Below are positions 47,301 through 57,486 of a stretch of 64,000 nt of DNA, in pieces. This DNA comes from Phalacrocorax aristotelis (Eukaryota > Chordata > Aves > Suliformes > Phalacrocoracidae). A program made the translations under genes and the position numbers. The first letter of the stretch is position 1. Each line of letters begins with the position of its first letter. Location: the NCBI RefSeq assembly GCF_949628215.1, contig NC_134277.1, positions 124,793,963 through 124,857,962 of the forward strand, read 5' to 3'. Under the pieces are notes generated by a model, which was given only the letters and a program-made list of their open reading frames with translations, was not told where the DNA came from and ran no database searches.

Positions 47301-49636
47301 AGCCTCAGACGTCAGTATCAACCACTCAGTCTTCAGAGGCTGCAGTACCTGATTGATTTGGGTAGAGTTGACCCGACGCAACCAATCGACTTAACGCAGC
47401 TCACTAATGCGAGAGGTGTAACAGTACAACCTCTCAAAAGGGATTATGGTGTCCAGCTGGTGGAGGAGGTATGCATACAAGCCACTTATTACTTCAGGCA
47501 GTATAAAGCCCTGGGTTTTCAGTTTTGCCGTGCCAGGCTGTCAGACTGTCCCTCCCGTGTTTTGGAAGCATCTTTGCTTTTCTAGATTCGTTTGGTGTGG
47601 AATTTTTGTGGTAATAAATCCACTAGAGGGCACTGTGTGTAAGCAAAATAAAAAAACCCCTCCAACCCCAGGATGATATTTTAAGACCTGAGAGGCTACA
47701 AAAACAAGAGTTAAGGAGCACATAACAAGAGGTTGAACTAGAATTTTAGAACAGAAGACTAGAATGTACTGAAATGTATGACTACTTTGGACTGGCAAAT
47801 GTTTTTCATTCAATCCAGGTGACTTGAGTGAGAGCAATTTGGTTACCTGTCTTGGTGTAGGGAACAGATAAATCATAGTATTTTGCAGGATTTAATGTTT
47901 TTTACAACTTTTCAGAGAAGAAAAAAATGTACGTCCTAAAATAGTAATTTTAATGTCAGTCTAATATGTTTTGAAATTTACAGGGTGCTGACATCTTTTC
48001 AGCAAAAGTAAATATTGAAGTGCAGAGGGCATCTGAACTAGCAATTGCAGCCATAGAAAAAAATGGAGGTGTTGTAACAACATCATTCTATGATCCAAGG
48101 AGTTTGGGTAAGAATTACTTTTCACTTCTGACTGTTCCCCCTCCCCCCGCCCGCCCCCCGAATGATCTAAATCAAAGTTTCAAACACAGTTCTTACTGGA
48201 AAATCACTAACTCCTTCTATTCTAAAAGCTTCAGTAACACAGTGTTAGACAAAGGTTGAACTGTAATGCATCCACAGTTCTGCTTTTTTAAAATGTTCGC
48301 CTGTTTAGCCCTGCCAGTGTTAGTAGCTACTTACAAATCATCCAGTTAAAGAAATCCAAGTAGCTTTGGAAATAGAGGAACTAATAAAAGATTGTTTCTT
48401 TGAATTTTTGTCTTCTTAGGGTTTAATAATCCTAAGAAAATTCAAGGAAAAAAATATTTAAAAACCCCTGTGGATGTTTATTTTTAATTTAAAAATACTT
48501 TTGTGGTTAAAGTGAGGAAATAACCAAGTTACAGAAGCTCAGAATCGTTCCAGTCAAAATGGCTATTGTTTTCAGAGCACTTTCACTGGAGAATGAGGCT
48601 TTGCTTTGCTTGAGGCTGCATCCTGCCTAATATTCATTCATGCACTTTTTATTGACAATAATGGAGCTTTCATCTGTGCATGAGGCTGAGAACAAGAGGA
48701 ATAGGCATTTTTAGTGTGCAAAATATGTTACCCTGGAATGATAAAAGTGATTTTTTTTTCCAATTCAGAAAATAATCAAAATATTAAGATTAAAAGGATC
48801 TGGAGTGTAATTTGCCAAATTCAGTAAAAATTGAGGAGAAGGTAGTCTCACAAATGACCGTAGAGGTGCACACGGCATTGATTCTTTATTTAAAATACTT
48901 ACAGAAACACTAAATTTGACACTTGTCGTACACTGCATAATAGCCATGCAAATGTATCGCTTCTAACCTGGAAGTCAATCCTTTATATAAATAGCATCTT
49001 CTAGCTGAGTTATTGTGTCTTTCCAAAGTAGGCATTCTGTATGTATGAGAAGTAATGATTCATCCAGATTGTAACCATAAATATCAGTTAAAACAGAGTT
49101 GTTCGTTTGGTTAAGTGAAACTTGTTAAAGACTATCTTATTCTGAACAAGAATATTCTTAATATTTGTTTCTTTGCTTGATCCTTTTTAATAAGAGTTTA
49201 ATAATTAGCACAGAATTTTAAATAAAAGTGTCATTTAATGTCTTTAAATATGTATTGTAAAGCATAGTATCTAATTTTTCTCTCACGTTTGCCCACAGAA
49301 ATTCTGTGTAAGCCAGTAGTATTTTTCCTGCGTGGCCAGCCTATTCCAAAGCGAATGCTTCCACCTGAAGATCTAGTCCGTTACTACACAGATGCTGGGA
49401 ATCGTGGGTACCTGGCAGATCCATCTAAGGTTGCAGAAGCCAGGCTTGAACTTGCCAAGAAATATGGTTATGTCTTACCAGACATAACTAAGGATGAGCT
49501 CTTCAAAATGTTAAGCGCACGCAAGGATCCTAGACAGATATTTTTTGGTCTTGCTCCAGGATGGATCGTAAACATGGCAGACAAGAAAGTTCTGAAACCA
49601 ACTGATGAGCGGCTGTTAAAATACTATAGCTCATGA
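41078..49636 (+). CDS. MRPL15: Mitochondrial large ribosomal subunit protein uL15m, complete
   Basis: A structural protein of the mitochondrial 39S ribosomal subunit, nuclear encoded and imported into the matrix. Five coding exons: 41078-41176, 44645-44802, 47303-47468, 47984-48107 and 49299-49636. All have GT/AG ends and matching phases, giving 294 residues against 296 in human. The basic N-terminus is followed by the uL15 core: [20 protein letters not shown], then FEGGQTPFY. Later come [33 protein letters not shown] and [17 protein letters not shown]. The C-terminal extension, with [20 protein letters not shown] and [11 protein letters not shown], is typical of the animal mitochondrial protein. 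The start was chosen because [20 protein letters not shown] aligns with the family N-terminus and lies in the CpG island. It is divergent from LYPLA1. Confidence 0.97.
41177..44644 (+). other. MRPL15 intron 1
   Basis: About 3.5 kb. Its first part is still CpG-island DNA. A long palindromic repeat lies at about 42600-42900. The rest is AT-rich with no recognisable exon. Confidence 0.65.
42600..42900. repeat. Long imperfect palindrome, probable ancient DNA-transposon (MITE-like) copy
   Basis: Nested inverted repeats share one centre near 42748: CAGGGAATTAAAC (42713-42725) with GTTTAATTCCCTG (42765-42777); TGAAAACT (42730-42737) with AGTTTTCA (42753-42760); and GGTTGTGGGG (42693-42702) with CCCCACAACC (42795-42804). 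Weaker matches (CTCCAGCT/AGCTGGAG) continue outward about 100 bases per side. A decayed non-autonomous DNA transposon folded on itself is the simplest reading. The family is not identified. Confidence 0.6.
44645..44802 (+). CDS. MRPL15: MRPL15 coding exon 2 (residues 34-85)
   Basis: Encodes the Arg/Gly-rich rRNA-binding segment [20 protein letters not shown] and the stretch ending YGFNEGH, plus two bases. The acceptor is TTTTCAAG and the donor AG/GTAAGT. Confidence 0.95.
44803..47302 (+). other. MRPL15 intron 2
   Basis: About 2.5 kb with an AT-rich TATATA tract near 46790-46890. A 155-codon ATG-initiated frame runs antisense at 45463-44996, and another of 64 codons at 45745-45551. Neither resembles a family I know. 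Confidence 0.6.
47303..47468 (+). CDS. MRPL15: MRPL15 coding exon 3 (residues 86-141)
   Basis: Encodes [20 protein letters not shown] to [11 protein letters not shown] after a split Ser codon. The acceptor is CTCCCCAG and the donor GAG/GTATGC, phase 0. Confidence 0.95.
47469..49298 (+). other. MRPL15 introns 3 and 4
   Basis: Intron 3 is 47469-47983 and intron 4 is 48108-49298. Both are AT-rich and show nothing beyond short low-complexity runs. Confidence 0.65.
47984..48107 (+). CDS. MRPL15: MRPL15 coding exon 4 (residues 142-182)
   Basis: Encodes [20 protein letters not shown] to [10 protein letters not shown] plus one base. The acceptor is TTTACAG and the donor G/GTAAGA. Confidence 0.95.
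49299..49636 (+). CDS. MRPL15: MRPL15 coding exon 5 (residues 183-294 and stop)
   Basis: Encodes the C-terminal third from [20 protein letters not shown] to ERLLKYYSS, ending in TGA. The acceptor is GCCCACAG, and the split Glu codon is completed by AA. Confidence 0.96.
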
Positions 49637-50410
49637 ATTCGGGACTGGAGACAACTGCAGGTGTACAGGAAACATCTGGGTATGAAATAATGGATACGAA
49701 GTGGTGTTTGTTTTTTTTAAGACTCCTGTTATGCTAGACAAAACATAAATTTTTTGTTTATGCAATCTTCTGGTGTAGCTCTCAACTTTTTTATTGTCAT
49801 AATACAGTGTATGAAAAGTCTTAACATTTGGAAACAGTGTGGAGTCTGACATAAAAGCGTGTGTTCAGGCACTTTCTCTTGCGATGATTTGCCAGTTATT
49901 TTTTCAGACAAAATGTTTTGATGTTGCATTTATTTCTGAGGATGATTCCAAAGCGTAACTTGACCTAATAATTAATTTATTCTTTTCTTTCCCCCTCGAT
50001 TTAAAATCAGAAACATGGCTGTACAAAGCTAATATTACTTTATAATTATATTACATAGCATTGGATTTTATGTTTTGGAAAACGGTGCCATGACTACCTC
50101 TAAGAGGTAGGCCATCTAATTTTTTGACAGGGAAAATTAAGAACAACCAGAAATAACAAAGTACAGAAGAACTCATTGACCTTTTCAATTCCATAGCAAT
50201 GTTTTGGATTTGGCACTGCTATTGATACCACTAGAGCTTGGGAGGTCTTGATTTTTATCTTATTCCTTCAGGTGGAATTGAGGGAGACAGGGTATGCTGT
50301 TTAAAAGAACTTTATATCTAATTTGGTTTTTTTTTAAAAGACAGCTACCTTAAATCAATGGCTTTTATTATTCAAACAGAGTTTAAAACAGACATAAAAG
50401 TAATGTCATT

Positions 50411-50416
50411 AATAAA
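50411..50416 (+). terminator. MRPL15: Candidate MRPL15 polyadenylation signal
   Basis: The first canonical AATAAA downstream of the MRPL15 stop. A non-canonical nearer signal cannot be excluded. Confidence 0.3.
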
Positions 50417-51508
50417 AATGCACAGCAGAATCCAGAAACAATGAATATTAGACAGTGGCAGTAGGTTGTGTAGGTTGGGGTTGTAAGGGACAAAGTTCGC
50501 GATTAGGAACTGTCGCGTATGTGACAGTGGGCAAATGAATTTAGATGTTGTGAGAAGTGAGGGACAAATTATTTTTATGGGAGACAGTATTTTAATCACA
50601 CCAACTTGATAAAATCTTGAAAAATATTTTCCAACAGGTGTTTGTTTCATCAGTCTCTCCAGAATCCTATCCTATTACTAAGCAAGTGTATTCTAGGTTT
50701 CATACGGAAGTTTAGGATTGGGCATTTAGGATGATGAACCGAGCAGTAAATTGAAAGGTGAGAGAGGAGACTAAGTTAATCTATCGGAGCTTGATCTGAC
50801 CCCTCAGAAGTTAATGAGGTGCTTCATAATTATATGAGCTTTAATGGAAGCTGAATTTGGCTTTAAAATAGGGATAACTTGGTTATTAGGAAACCGTCTG
50901 GAAGACCAGAACACAAGAATAAGTCTTGCTTTCCAATTTTCATGTGCCTTTGGAAGTGCTGCTTACAGTTTCCTGTAGCTGCCAAACCATCCCATCTCCT
51001 AGGGAAAGCCCTCTGAGTGCCAGAATCTCCTGTTTCTCCTGTGTAACACCTGTATTTCGCTTGTGTGCTGGGGAGGGGGGGGGGAGAAGAAAAAAATATC
51101 TAAAATATCTTCTTTTTCTTTCAGAGAATAACAAGAAGCGGATTAATTTTTTTGTTGGTGTTTGTCAACCAGCCCAGATTTTTGCTTCACTCAACAAACT
51201 GCCTTGTCAATTAATCTGAGCAGCTGTAATCACAGAACAAAATAAAACAAGTCTTCTGTCCTCATGCTGATTATTTAATCTGAAATTCAGAGGTTAACAA
51301 TGGAAGGTCACTAATTTTTACAGCTTACTCCTCAGCTGCTATTGTCAGTTGTTACTGATAGCATCCAACACGTTAAAGGTTCTTCTCCTGATCCATGGTT
51401 TAAGTATAGGTGAAACATAGCAAAACAACACCTATATAAAATTGTGTTGTGAATAGCAGGAATTTGTTCTTAGTGGCATTAACGTTCATATTTTATAAGG
51501 TGCACAAG

Positions 51509-51553
51509 ACTTTTTTTGGCACATTAAGAATAATACCATGTGCCAAAAAAAGT
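51509..51553. repeat. Perfect 16-bp hairpin with 13-base loop
   Basis: ACTTTTTTTGGCACAT (51509-51524) is exactly complementary to ATGTGCCAAAAAAAGT (51538-51553). The flanks do not pair, so the stem stops sharply. It could be a small inverted-repeat element, a foldback RNA or chance. It is too short for a typical pre-miRNA. Confidence 0.75.
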
Positions 51554-52092
51554 ATAGCTGGTGTTAACTTGAATGTGAAGTAAATAACTTTCTCACTTTA
51601 GATGTATCCTGTTCTGCATCCTGATGATTGTTGGTTTGGAAACTTAAATGACAATCAATAGTTTTTGGGGTTTTTTTTTTACCTTTTTTTTTTTTTTTTC
51701 TTCTTTTTGTTATTACAATACTACTGCCTCCGTTTGGGAAGGAGTTGGAGGCGGGGGAAGAGTATTTATTGCCTTCCCTTATTTGTGCCATAATGTTTCT
51801 GTTTTTATGAATCAATTCACAATTGTATTTTGTGGAGGTGGTGGTACTCAACAGGAAAGCTACTTAACTGGAAGCGAAGAAGGAAGTTAGTCATATTAGT
51901 GAAGACCAGGAGACAAAAGTGTTTATGTATCATTGTGTATTTTTGGGAGAAAGGGGGGGGGGGAAGGCAACTTTGTTTCCACTCGTGCTCTTTGTATTAA
52001 AATGAACAAATTGCTCTCAGCAGTTTTTTTTTCCTAAATCAATTTCTTTAATATACACATGCGTGCACGCGCTGGTTTCTGTAGGCTTCTAA

Positions 52093-52103
52093 ATGGTTTT
52101 CAG
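52093..52103 (+). CDS. Unrecognised gene, proposed first coding exon (residues 1-3)
   Basis: ATGGTTTTCAG precedes GTGAAAG, leaving two bases (AG) that complete a Ser codon with the T opening exon 2. An in-frame TAA lies immediately upstream, so translation would start here. The exon may begin at an acceptor-like TTTCTGTAG (ending 52084) or at a nearby transcription start. This is the least certain exon because it contributes only three whole codons. Confidence 0.4.
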
Positions 52104-55100
52104 GTGAAAGGGTAACTTGGATAAAATGATAACAGTGAAAGAAAGAATGAAAACAGGAAACAGATGTCTGGTGACGTTGAGGGATTGGATAGCACTTATT
52201 CAGTGAGCGACATCTTAGTCACAAGGCAGCTGTATCCTGGCTCTGATACTATAACGCTACAAATACCTTGGAGCCAAAACAGCCACGTTCCACAAAATCC
52301 GGTCATTCTACTTTATAAAGGTGATCTTTTATCATCTTATAATTGGAGAGGGCAAAAAGGGCCATATGTTGCTTTATTTAAAACGTGCAATGCTTGTCTT
52401 TTCTTCTCTCTTCTGTTTACAGTAGCCTGTATTTCTTAAGGGTTGTTCTGATTTTTATTTACTAGTGAAAAAAGTGACAAGGCTATAGAGGATTTCCTGT
52501 TCATTTTATCTCGTCAGGAACATGAGTCTCCTGGCAATAGAATACAGAATTATCAAAAGCAGAAGTAAGTTATTGACAAGGCTTCTAATAAATCTGTAAT
52601 AAACAGCCTCCCACTGGACTGTTGTTTATAGGAGGGTCAGGCTTGCTGATGCAAGACTCTGGCCTCAGATGCCAGTGCTGGGTTTTTCTCTTTACTTAGG
52701 AATGTGCACCATGTTTTTCATGTTCATAAGGTAAATGATTGCCTTGGATATCCTGTTTTGATAGGGGTTTTCATACGTAACAATGTCTTGCACAGTAAGA
52801 AGCACCCAATCTGCTGTAACCGGAAAAGCACTATCAAGTAGCTGAGGAAAAGAAACATCATTTGTGCCATAAAATACTGAAAGCCAAGTCAGTTTTTATC
52901 AACAACATCATACTTTTTTGATGAAACTGATTACATGTGTGCGACTGAAATAAAAATAAAGGCCTCTGAATGAGTACGTACTTCGTTATACCTTGATAAT
53001 TAGAAATCACCTGTTTCTTATGAGAGAGACTCTACCACCAGCAGGCAGTCAATACTTACAGGTGGCTGACTGCAGCCTTGAAATGAAGCAAATTAAAATA
53101 AATGCATTTTCCCTTTTATTTGTGCTGGATTTTCATTTCTTATTCTTCACAGTATAGTGTTTGTGTTTAACAACCGATAGGTGACTGCACCATCCACTGA
53201 TTTCCAAAAAGGAATAAATGAATAAATCAGTGGCCCTGACCCGAATCTTCGCTGGCAGCGTGCCAACATTGTTTTGACATACAAGCATAATTGATGTTAG
53301 TCCTCCAGGAAGTCATATAAAAGTGATCAATTATGAAGATAGCTTCCCATTGCTATTTTATTTTCTATTTTATTGCTTAAGTTCAGAATGCTAATGCAAA
53401 GCTAATTTTGCACGGTTGAATGCTCACGATTCTGTATGAATTTGTCTCTGGCTTGAAATTGTTGCACAAGTTTTGTATTTTAAGTACTTCAGTGTTATGT
53501 TTACATATATCTGAAATAAGAAGGACTCTGTGTCTGTCCTAAATGGCCAATTTAATATTCCATATGCAGATTTATTTCTTAAAATTTCTTGATGGGTGAT
53601 ACGGACAGGAATAGTTTTACCTAACTCACTGTCTGTACTTCAGTTTATTGTGTTATGGTTTAGTCTATGAAAAGGTGTAGTTAGAAGTCCTGGTGTGACA
53701 GAATTCTTACCCATTAGAGGAACATTATGGACTTTTTAAGCTCCTCCATTTCCTAGCCCGAGTGGCCCAGCTTGGTCTTTTATAGCAGAAATATATGGCA
53801 TTGTCTGAAGGATTATTGGTTTCTCAGTGGAAGCAAACTATCCTCAGCTCTCTTCCGTCTCCTTCAGTTAATATTCCCTCTGTCGCATCTGCATCTTTCC
53901 AAGGTCTCTTCTCATTCTCCCCTTGTAGTGGTGGGAACTAAAGGGCTCAATCATTCTCACAGTGTCATCCTGTCTGGCCCACTCTGGGTTTGAAAATCTG
54001 GTTGTTTTATGTGCCTCTGGAGCAGGAAAAGTGTTGATCATTCCTGCATCTGTTTATACGAGGGGCTTTTTCATGGCTTGAGTTTCCTGGACTGGTGTTG
54101 CTTTTGTTGTTAAAAATGTCAACAGCAATGTTGTTTACTTGTTAACCTTGTAGATTCCAAGGCACGCCCCAACCGAGTTGGAGGGGCCTTTGAGCAATGG
54201 ATTCAGAGTTTACTCAGAGTCAAGGAACACTCCTAGAAGGGTGTCTGTGCAATTAACTCAGAATTACATGCGCCAGGTACGAGTCTCAATGGATAGGTAG
54301 TTTTGCACTCAGTGCATCAGTGCCCAAATCAGACTCTCCTTGCGTTTTTGGAAACCCAGCCTCTGTAAGGTTCGTTATAGGTTCATGACAGGTTTGTCCT
54401 GTCTGCTCTCTAATCTATAAATAAGGGCAAGTTAGCCTGAAAGTCTGCCATGTCTTGGTGATTATATTTTTATTGTTATTCTTTGGGCAGGTAATGACAG
54501 CTGGAGGTTTGCGTACATAGAGCAGTCTATGAAAAAATAATGTGCAAATTTACAATAAACTAGTTCTCTGTGGAATTTTTGTGATACTAGCGTAGTTTGC
54601 CTTGCTCCTGGTGTGGAGTACCTTAAATTAAGGTACCTTAAATAAATTCACTCTTAATATCTGACACGGGAGATGTGTTCTTTGTTGAATGTGGCTGTGG
54701 TTCAGAGCTTCAAAAGTTGGGAGTCCAAGTTCCCTATAAATTTAGTATAGTGAGATATTGTCTTAATTTCAAAATTAATGCAAGTCTAAATTTACGTTGC
54801 TCACATGTAGACAATTGTTTAAGCTTATTTCATAGTCAGTAGCAATGTGATCGATACAGTCAGCGGAGCTTGGAGAATCACTGCGTTCAGCCCGAGGCAG
54901 ACGTCTGAGAAACTAAATTGCGCTCTAAGGCTCCACTGACTGTGACAGTACTTTTAACATACAGTGCACCTGTATACACCTAAAATGTAAGTATCTGGCA
55001 CTGAATCCCACTCTGAGTTTTCAGTAACCCAAGATGCTTCAAGTTAATGGTGGGAAGATCTTGTGGATCACAAGCCACCAGTGGGGATTGCCGAGCTCAG

Positions 55101-56823
55101 CATTGGGAACTTCTGAAGTTTGATATGCTAGGTTGTGTTTGGCTTTGAAAATATGCGTGCTGATTTAATAAAAAACAAGTCAGAGGACGTCTTGGTGCTG
55201 CGAGAGGTGAAATGCTGGCAAATAGATCATCTGCGTTTTACAACTGTTGGAGAGCACAGCTTTTCCAGGATACAGGAGTTGGTGGCATCCTCACCTAGAA
55301 GCCTCTGACTCTTTCAAGGCGGTGATTCCCAGTTCACAGCTCTGCACTGGTATTGCCATTCAAACTTTTGTCTACCTTCTCTGGCCTTTGTGTAACACGT
55401 TGATGATGTTTGTGCTAACTCTAATGTATGCATTTCCTCTCTAAGCAAAGCATGGAAATTAAAGTCCATTAGAGTCCACCTCTACAATTAAAGGAGAGGA
55501 AGATAGTGTCCCTCTGAGGTGTCTCCTTCAGCAGGTGGTGCTTGTAGTGGCCAGGAAAGGGGACTGATATACTTAAATTGAGAAACTAAAATGTTGTCTC
55601 GCTGCTCTCTGGGAACACGCAGTCCAGTGTGTCTCTTTGGGTCCCGCCTACAGCTGCTGTGATGAATTGTGGCGTGTGTGTAAGAGACGAATTAGGGACT
55701 GATCCTTCTACAGATCTTGACTTGCCATTTCTCCTGTTTCCAGTGATTTCTGGGACCCTGAAACCTCATAGAGGCATTTGGTTTTTAGTGCACAGGCAAT
55801 CATTTGTCCCTTCTCCTCTGTTTTGATTTTGTTTTTTTGGCAGAGCAATCGCACTAGTCACCACAGCAGGCAGTCTGGGCATGGGCCATGTACTAGGCTT
55901 GAGGCTGTTCCAGTCAAAATATTATTCTACTGGTTTTATGTTGGGCTTGGCTGGCTTGACATTGCTGCTGCCCTGACTTCTAGGACTAGTGAAATGTCTG
56001 GGGTAATTGTGACTTTGTTGTTGGGTTTTGTTGTTATTGTTGTTGTTGGAAGGCTCCAACCCTTCCAGGTTCACTATTGAAGACAGGTGTTTACTGTGGA
56101 ATGGTCATGAAATGAATTACCATAGTGAAGATGTGAACGTGTTGAGAAATTCTACCTGGGTCATTTTTTCTGCTCTCATTTGTATGTACCTGAGGGAATT
56201 GAAGCACTGGGATGGTATGATTTTGTCTGTCTTTATTGTGGAAAAGCTTATCTGTCCATTAAGAGAACCTAAGAAGAAAATGGAGGGTAAAAACCTGTCA
56301 AATCATTTTTGCTGCATCTTGTGAAAAGTCCATGTTTTCCCCGTTTGAACTGTTGCTCTCAGCTGAGCTGGATGTCTTTGCCTGCAGCATATCAGGAAAC
56401 TGCAATGGCAGCAGGCCACTGTGGGCAATGACGTGCAGCTGCGGTACTTCGGTGGCCCTAGCGAAATAAGAGATAATTTACGCAGTCTTGGGAAGATGAG
56501 AATCAAGATACAAAAGTCTCCATCTGAAGAGATTCCAAAATCAGAAACATACAAGTATTCTGCAGAACACCACTGAAGCTCTGCTGCATGTTTAATTACT
56601 CTTTGTTTTTGCTGACTGTGCTGTTATGAACTATAAGTATTCAAGAAATCATTTAAAGAATACATTTTAGTTTTTCTTTGTTGTCCTCAGAGTTTTAAGC
56701 CCTGCAGGGATCTTGTTTCCAAGCATTGTTCCTGTATCCAGCGAGGCAAGAAGCAAATTTAAGAAGTGGGAGCCAGCATTTTCAAGTGATGGCATTATTC
56801 CAGGAACTGGTGCTTTAGGATAA
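52093..56823 (+). CDS. Unrecognised six-exon protein-coding gene, intact 187-residue frame
   Basis: I do not recognise this protein. Exons 52093-52103, 52466-52564, 52700-52730, 54154-54276, 56388-56554 and 56691-56823 join through GT/AG introns with phases 2, 2, 0, 0 and 2. The frame has no stop until TAA at 56821-56823. Most donors and acceptors are near consensus (for example AA/GTAAGT, AAG/GTAAAT, CAG/GTACGA, TTTGCCTGCAG). The product is basic (28 Lys+Arg against 18 Asp+Glu), with no signal peptide or membrane segment. It has a His cluster at residues 40-46 (HHVFHVH), RNTPRRVSVQLTQNYMRQ in the middle and a Pro/Gly-rich end, SSDGIIPGTGALG. It starts 2.4 kb past MRPL15 on the same strand. 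Exons 2-6 are strong; exon 1 is the weak part. A long-lived uncharacterised gene is likelier than a pseudogene because nothing is broken. Confidence 0.75.
52466..52564 (+). CDS. Unrecognised gene, exon 2 (residues 4-36)
   Basis: Encodes EKSDKAIEDFLFILSRQEHE and SPGNRIQNYQKQ, one base plus 32 codons plus two bases. The acceptor is TATTTACTAG and the donor AA/GTAAGT, which is a perfect match to consensus. The other two frames contain stops. Confidence 0.75.
52700..52730 (+). CDS. Unrecognised gene, exon 3 microexon (residues 37-47)
   Basis: A 31-base exon encoding K (split) and NVHHVFHVHK between CTTTACTTAG and GTAAAT. It converts the phase-2 end of exon 2 into the phase-0 start of exon 4, which is strong support that both neighbours are real. 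Confidence 0.7.
52731..54153 (+). other. Intron 3 of the unrecognised gene
   Basis: About 1.4 kb of AT-rich sequence with no repeat family or further exon that I can support. Confidence 0.55.
54154..54276 (+). CDS. Unrecognised gene, exon 4 (residues 48-88)
   Basis: Encodes 41 residues from IPRHAPTELEGPLSNGFRVY to LTQNYMRQ. The acceptor is AACCTTGTAG and the donor CAG/GTACGA. Phase is 0 on both sides. Confidence 0.78.
54277..56387 (+). other. Intron 4 of the unrecognised gene
   Basis: About 2.1 kb. It includes overlapping short palindromes built on GGTACCTTAA at 54618-54641. Several short open stretches between 55.2 and 56.3 kb have no splice context linking them to exons 4 and 5. Confidence 0.55.
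56388..56554 (+). CDS. Unrecognised gene, exon 5 (residues 89-143)
   Basis: Encodes HIRKLQWQQATVGNDVQLRY, FGGPSEIRDNLRSLGKMRIK and IQKSPSEEIPKSETY plus two bases. The acceptor is TTTGCCTGCAG and the donor CAA/GTATTC. Read through without splicing, the frame would stop at 56572-56574, seven residues later. Confidence 0.78.
56691..56823 (+). CDS. Unrecognised gene, last exon (residues 144-187 and stop)
   Basis: Encodes VLSPAGILFPSIVPVSSEAR, SKFKKWEPAF and SSDGIIPGTGALG, then TAA. The acceptor is TTTGTTGTCCTCAG. The leading A completes the Lys codon left split by exon 5. Confidence 0.78.
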
Positions 56824-57480
56824 ACAGTAAATATTGTGAGGCTTGCAAAACGGTTACTGATTCATTGCTTACACCCTGCTGATTTATTCATTATGTGAGA
56901 GCTTAACTCCTCTGCTGTCTCTGCAGTCACATCTCAGCATGAAAGAAGCATGCTGTTGTTTCCAGCACCTAAACCTGAGTGTAACAGATATTATATTACC
57001 AGGTACATAAACATCCCACACAAACAACATCATCCTCTGCTCCTTCCCCCAAATAACAAGACTGCTACGGTCATCTGTAGTGCTGAGAGCTGCATCTGCT
57101 TGCTGGGATAGGGAGATGGTCCGGTGTCCTTCTGGTACAGGCAAGGCTGACACCTAGTGACCAGACGCATTTATTCCTATGGGAATTCACTGAAGTCTGG
57201 TTCAGTGGCTATTCAATCTTCTTTCTAAGTCTGGAAGGCTTAGACTTCAAAGTGAATATTTCATTTATTTCATCATCACTTTTGGCCTTTCTCTTCAGTG
57301 ATTCTAGCGTACTTTTCTAAAGATGAACTTAAGGTAACTTGAAAGCTTGTTCAAGCTTAATATTGGAGCCGTGAAGGTACTGCGTGTAGTCTCCTGGGAG
57401 CTGTGCGTTGCAGCTGCTCCGAGCAAACTGTGAGATGGCGGATGGCAGTTCAGAATATGATCCTTATGTGGTTTTTCCTT

Positions 57481-57486
57481 AATAAA
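57481..57486 (+). terminator. Candidate polyadenylation signal for the unrecognised gene
   Basis: AATAAA about 660 bases past the stop. A second lies at 58096-58101. Either could end the transcript. Confidence 0.35.

Larger units (their letters stand above)
49637..52092 (+). other. MRPL15 3' flank and intergenic DNA
   Basis: This includes the MRPL15 3' UTR. The first canonical AATAAA is at 50411-50416, about 780 bases past the stop. A perfect 16-bp hairpin lies at 51509-51553, a T-rich tract near 51670-51705 and G-runs near 51067 and 51953. No coding exon is recognised. Confidence 0.55.
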
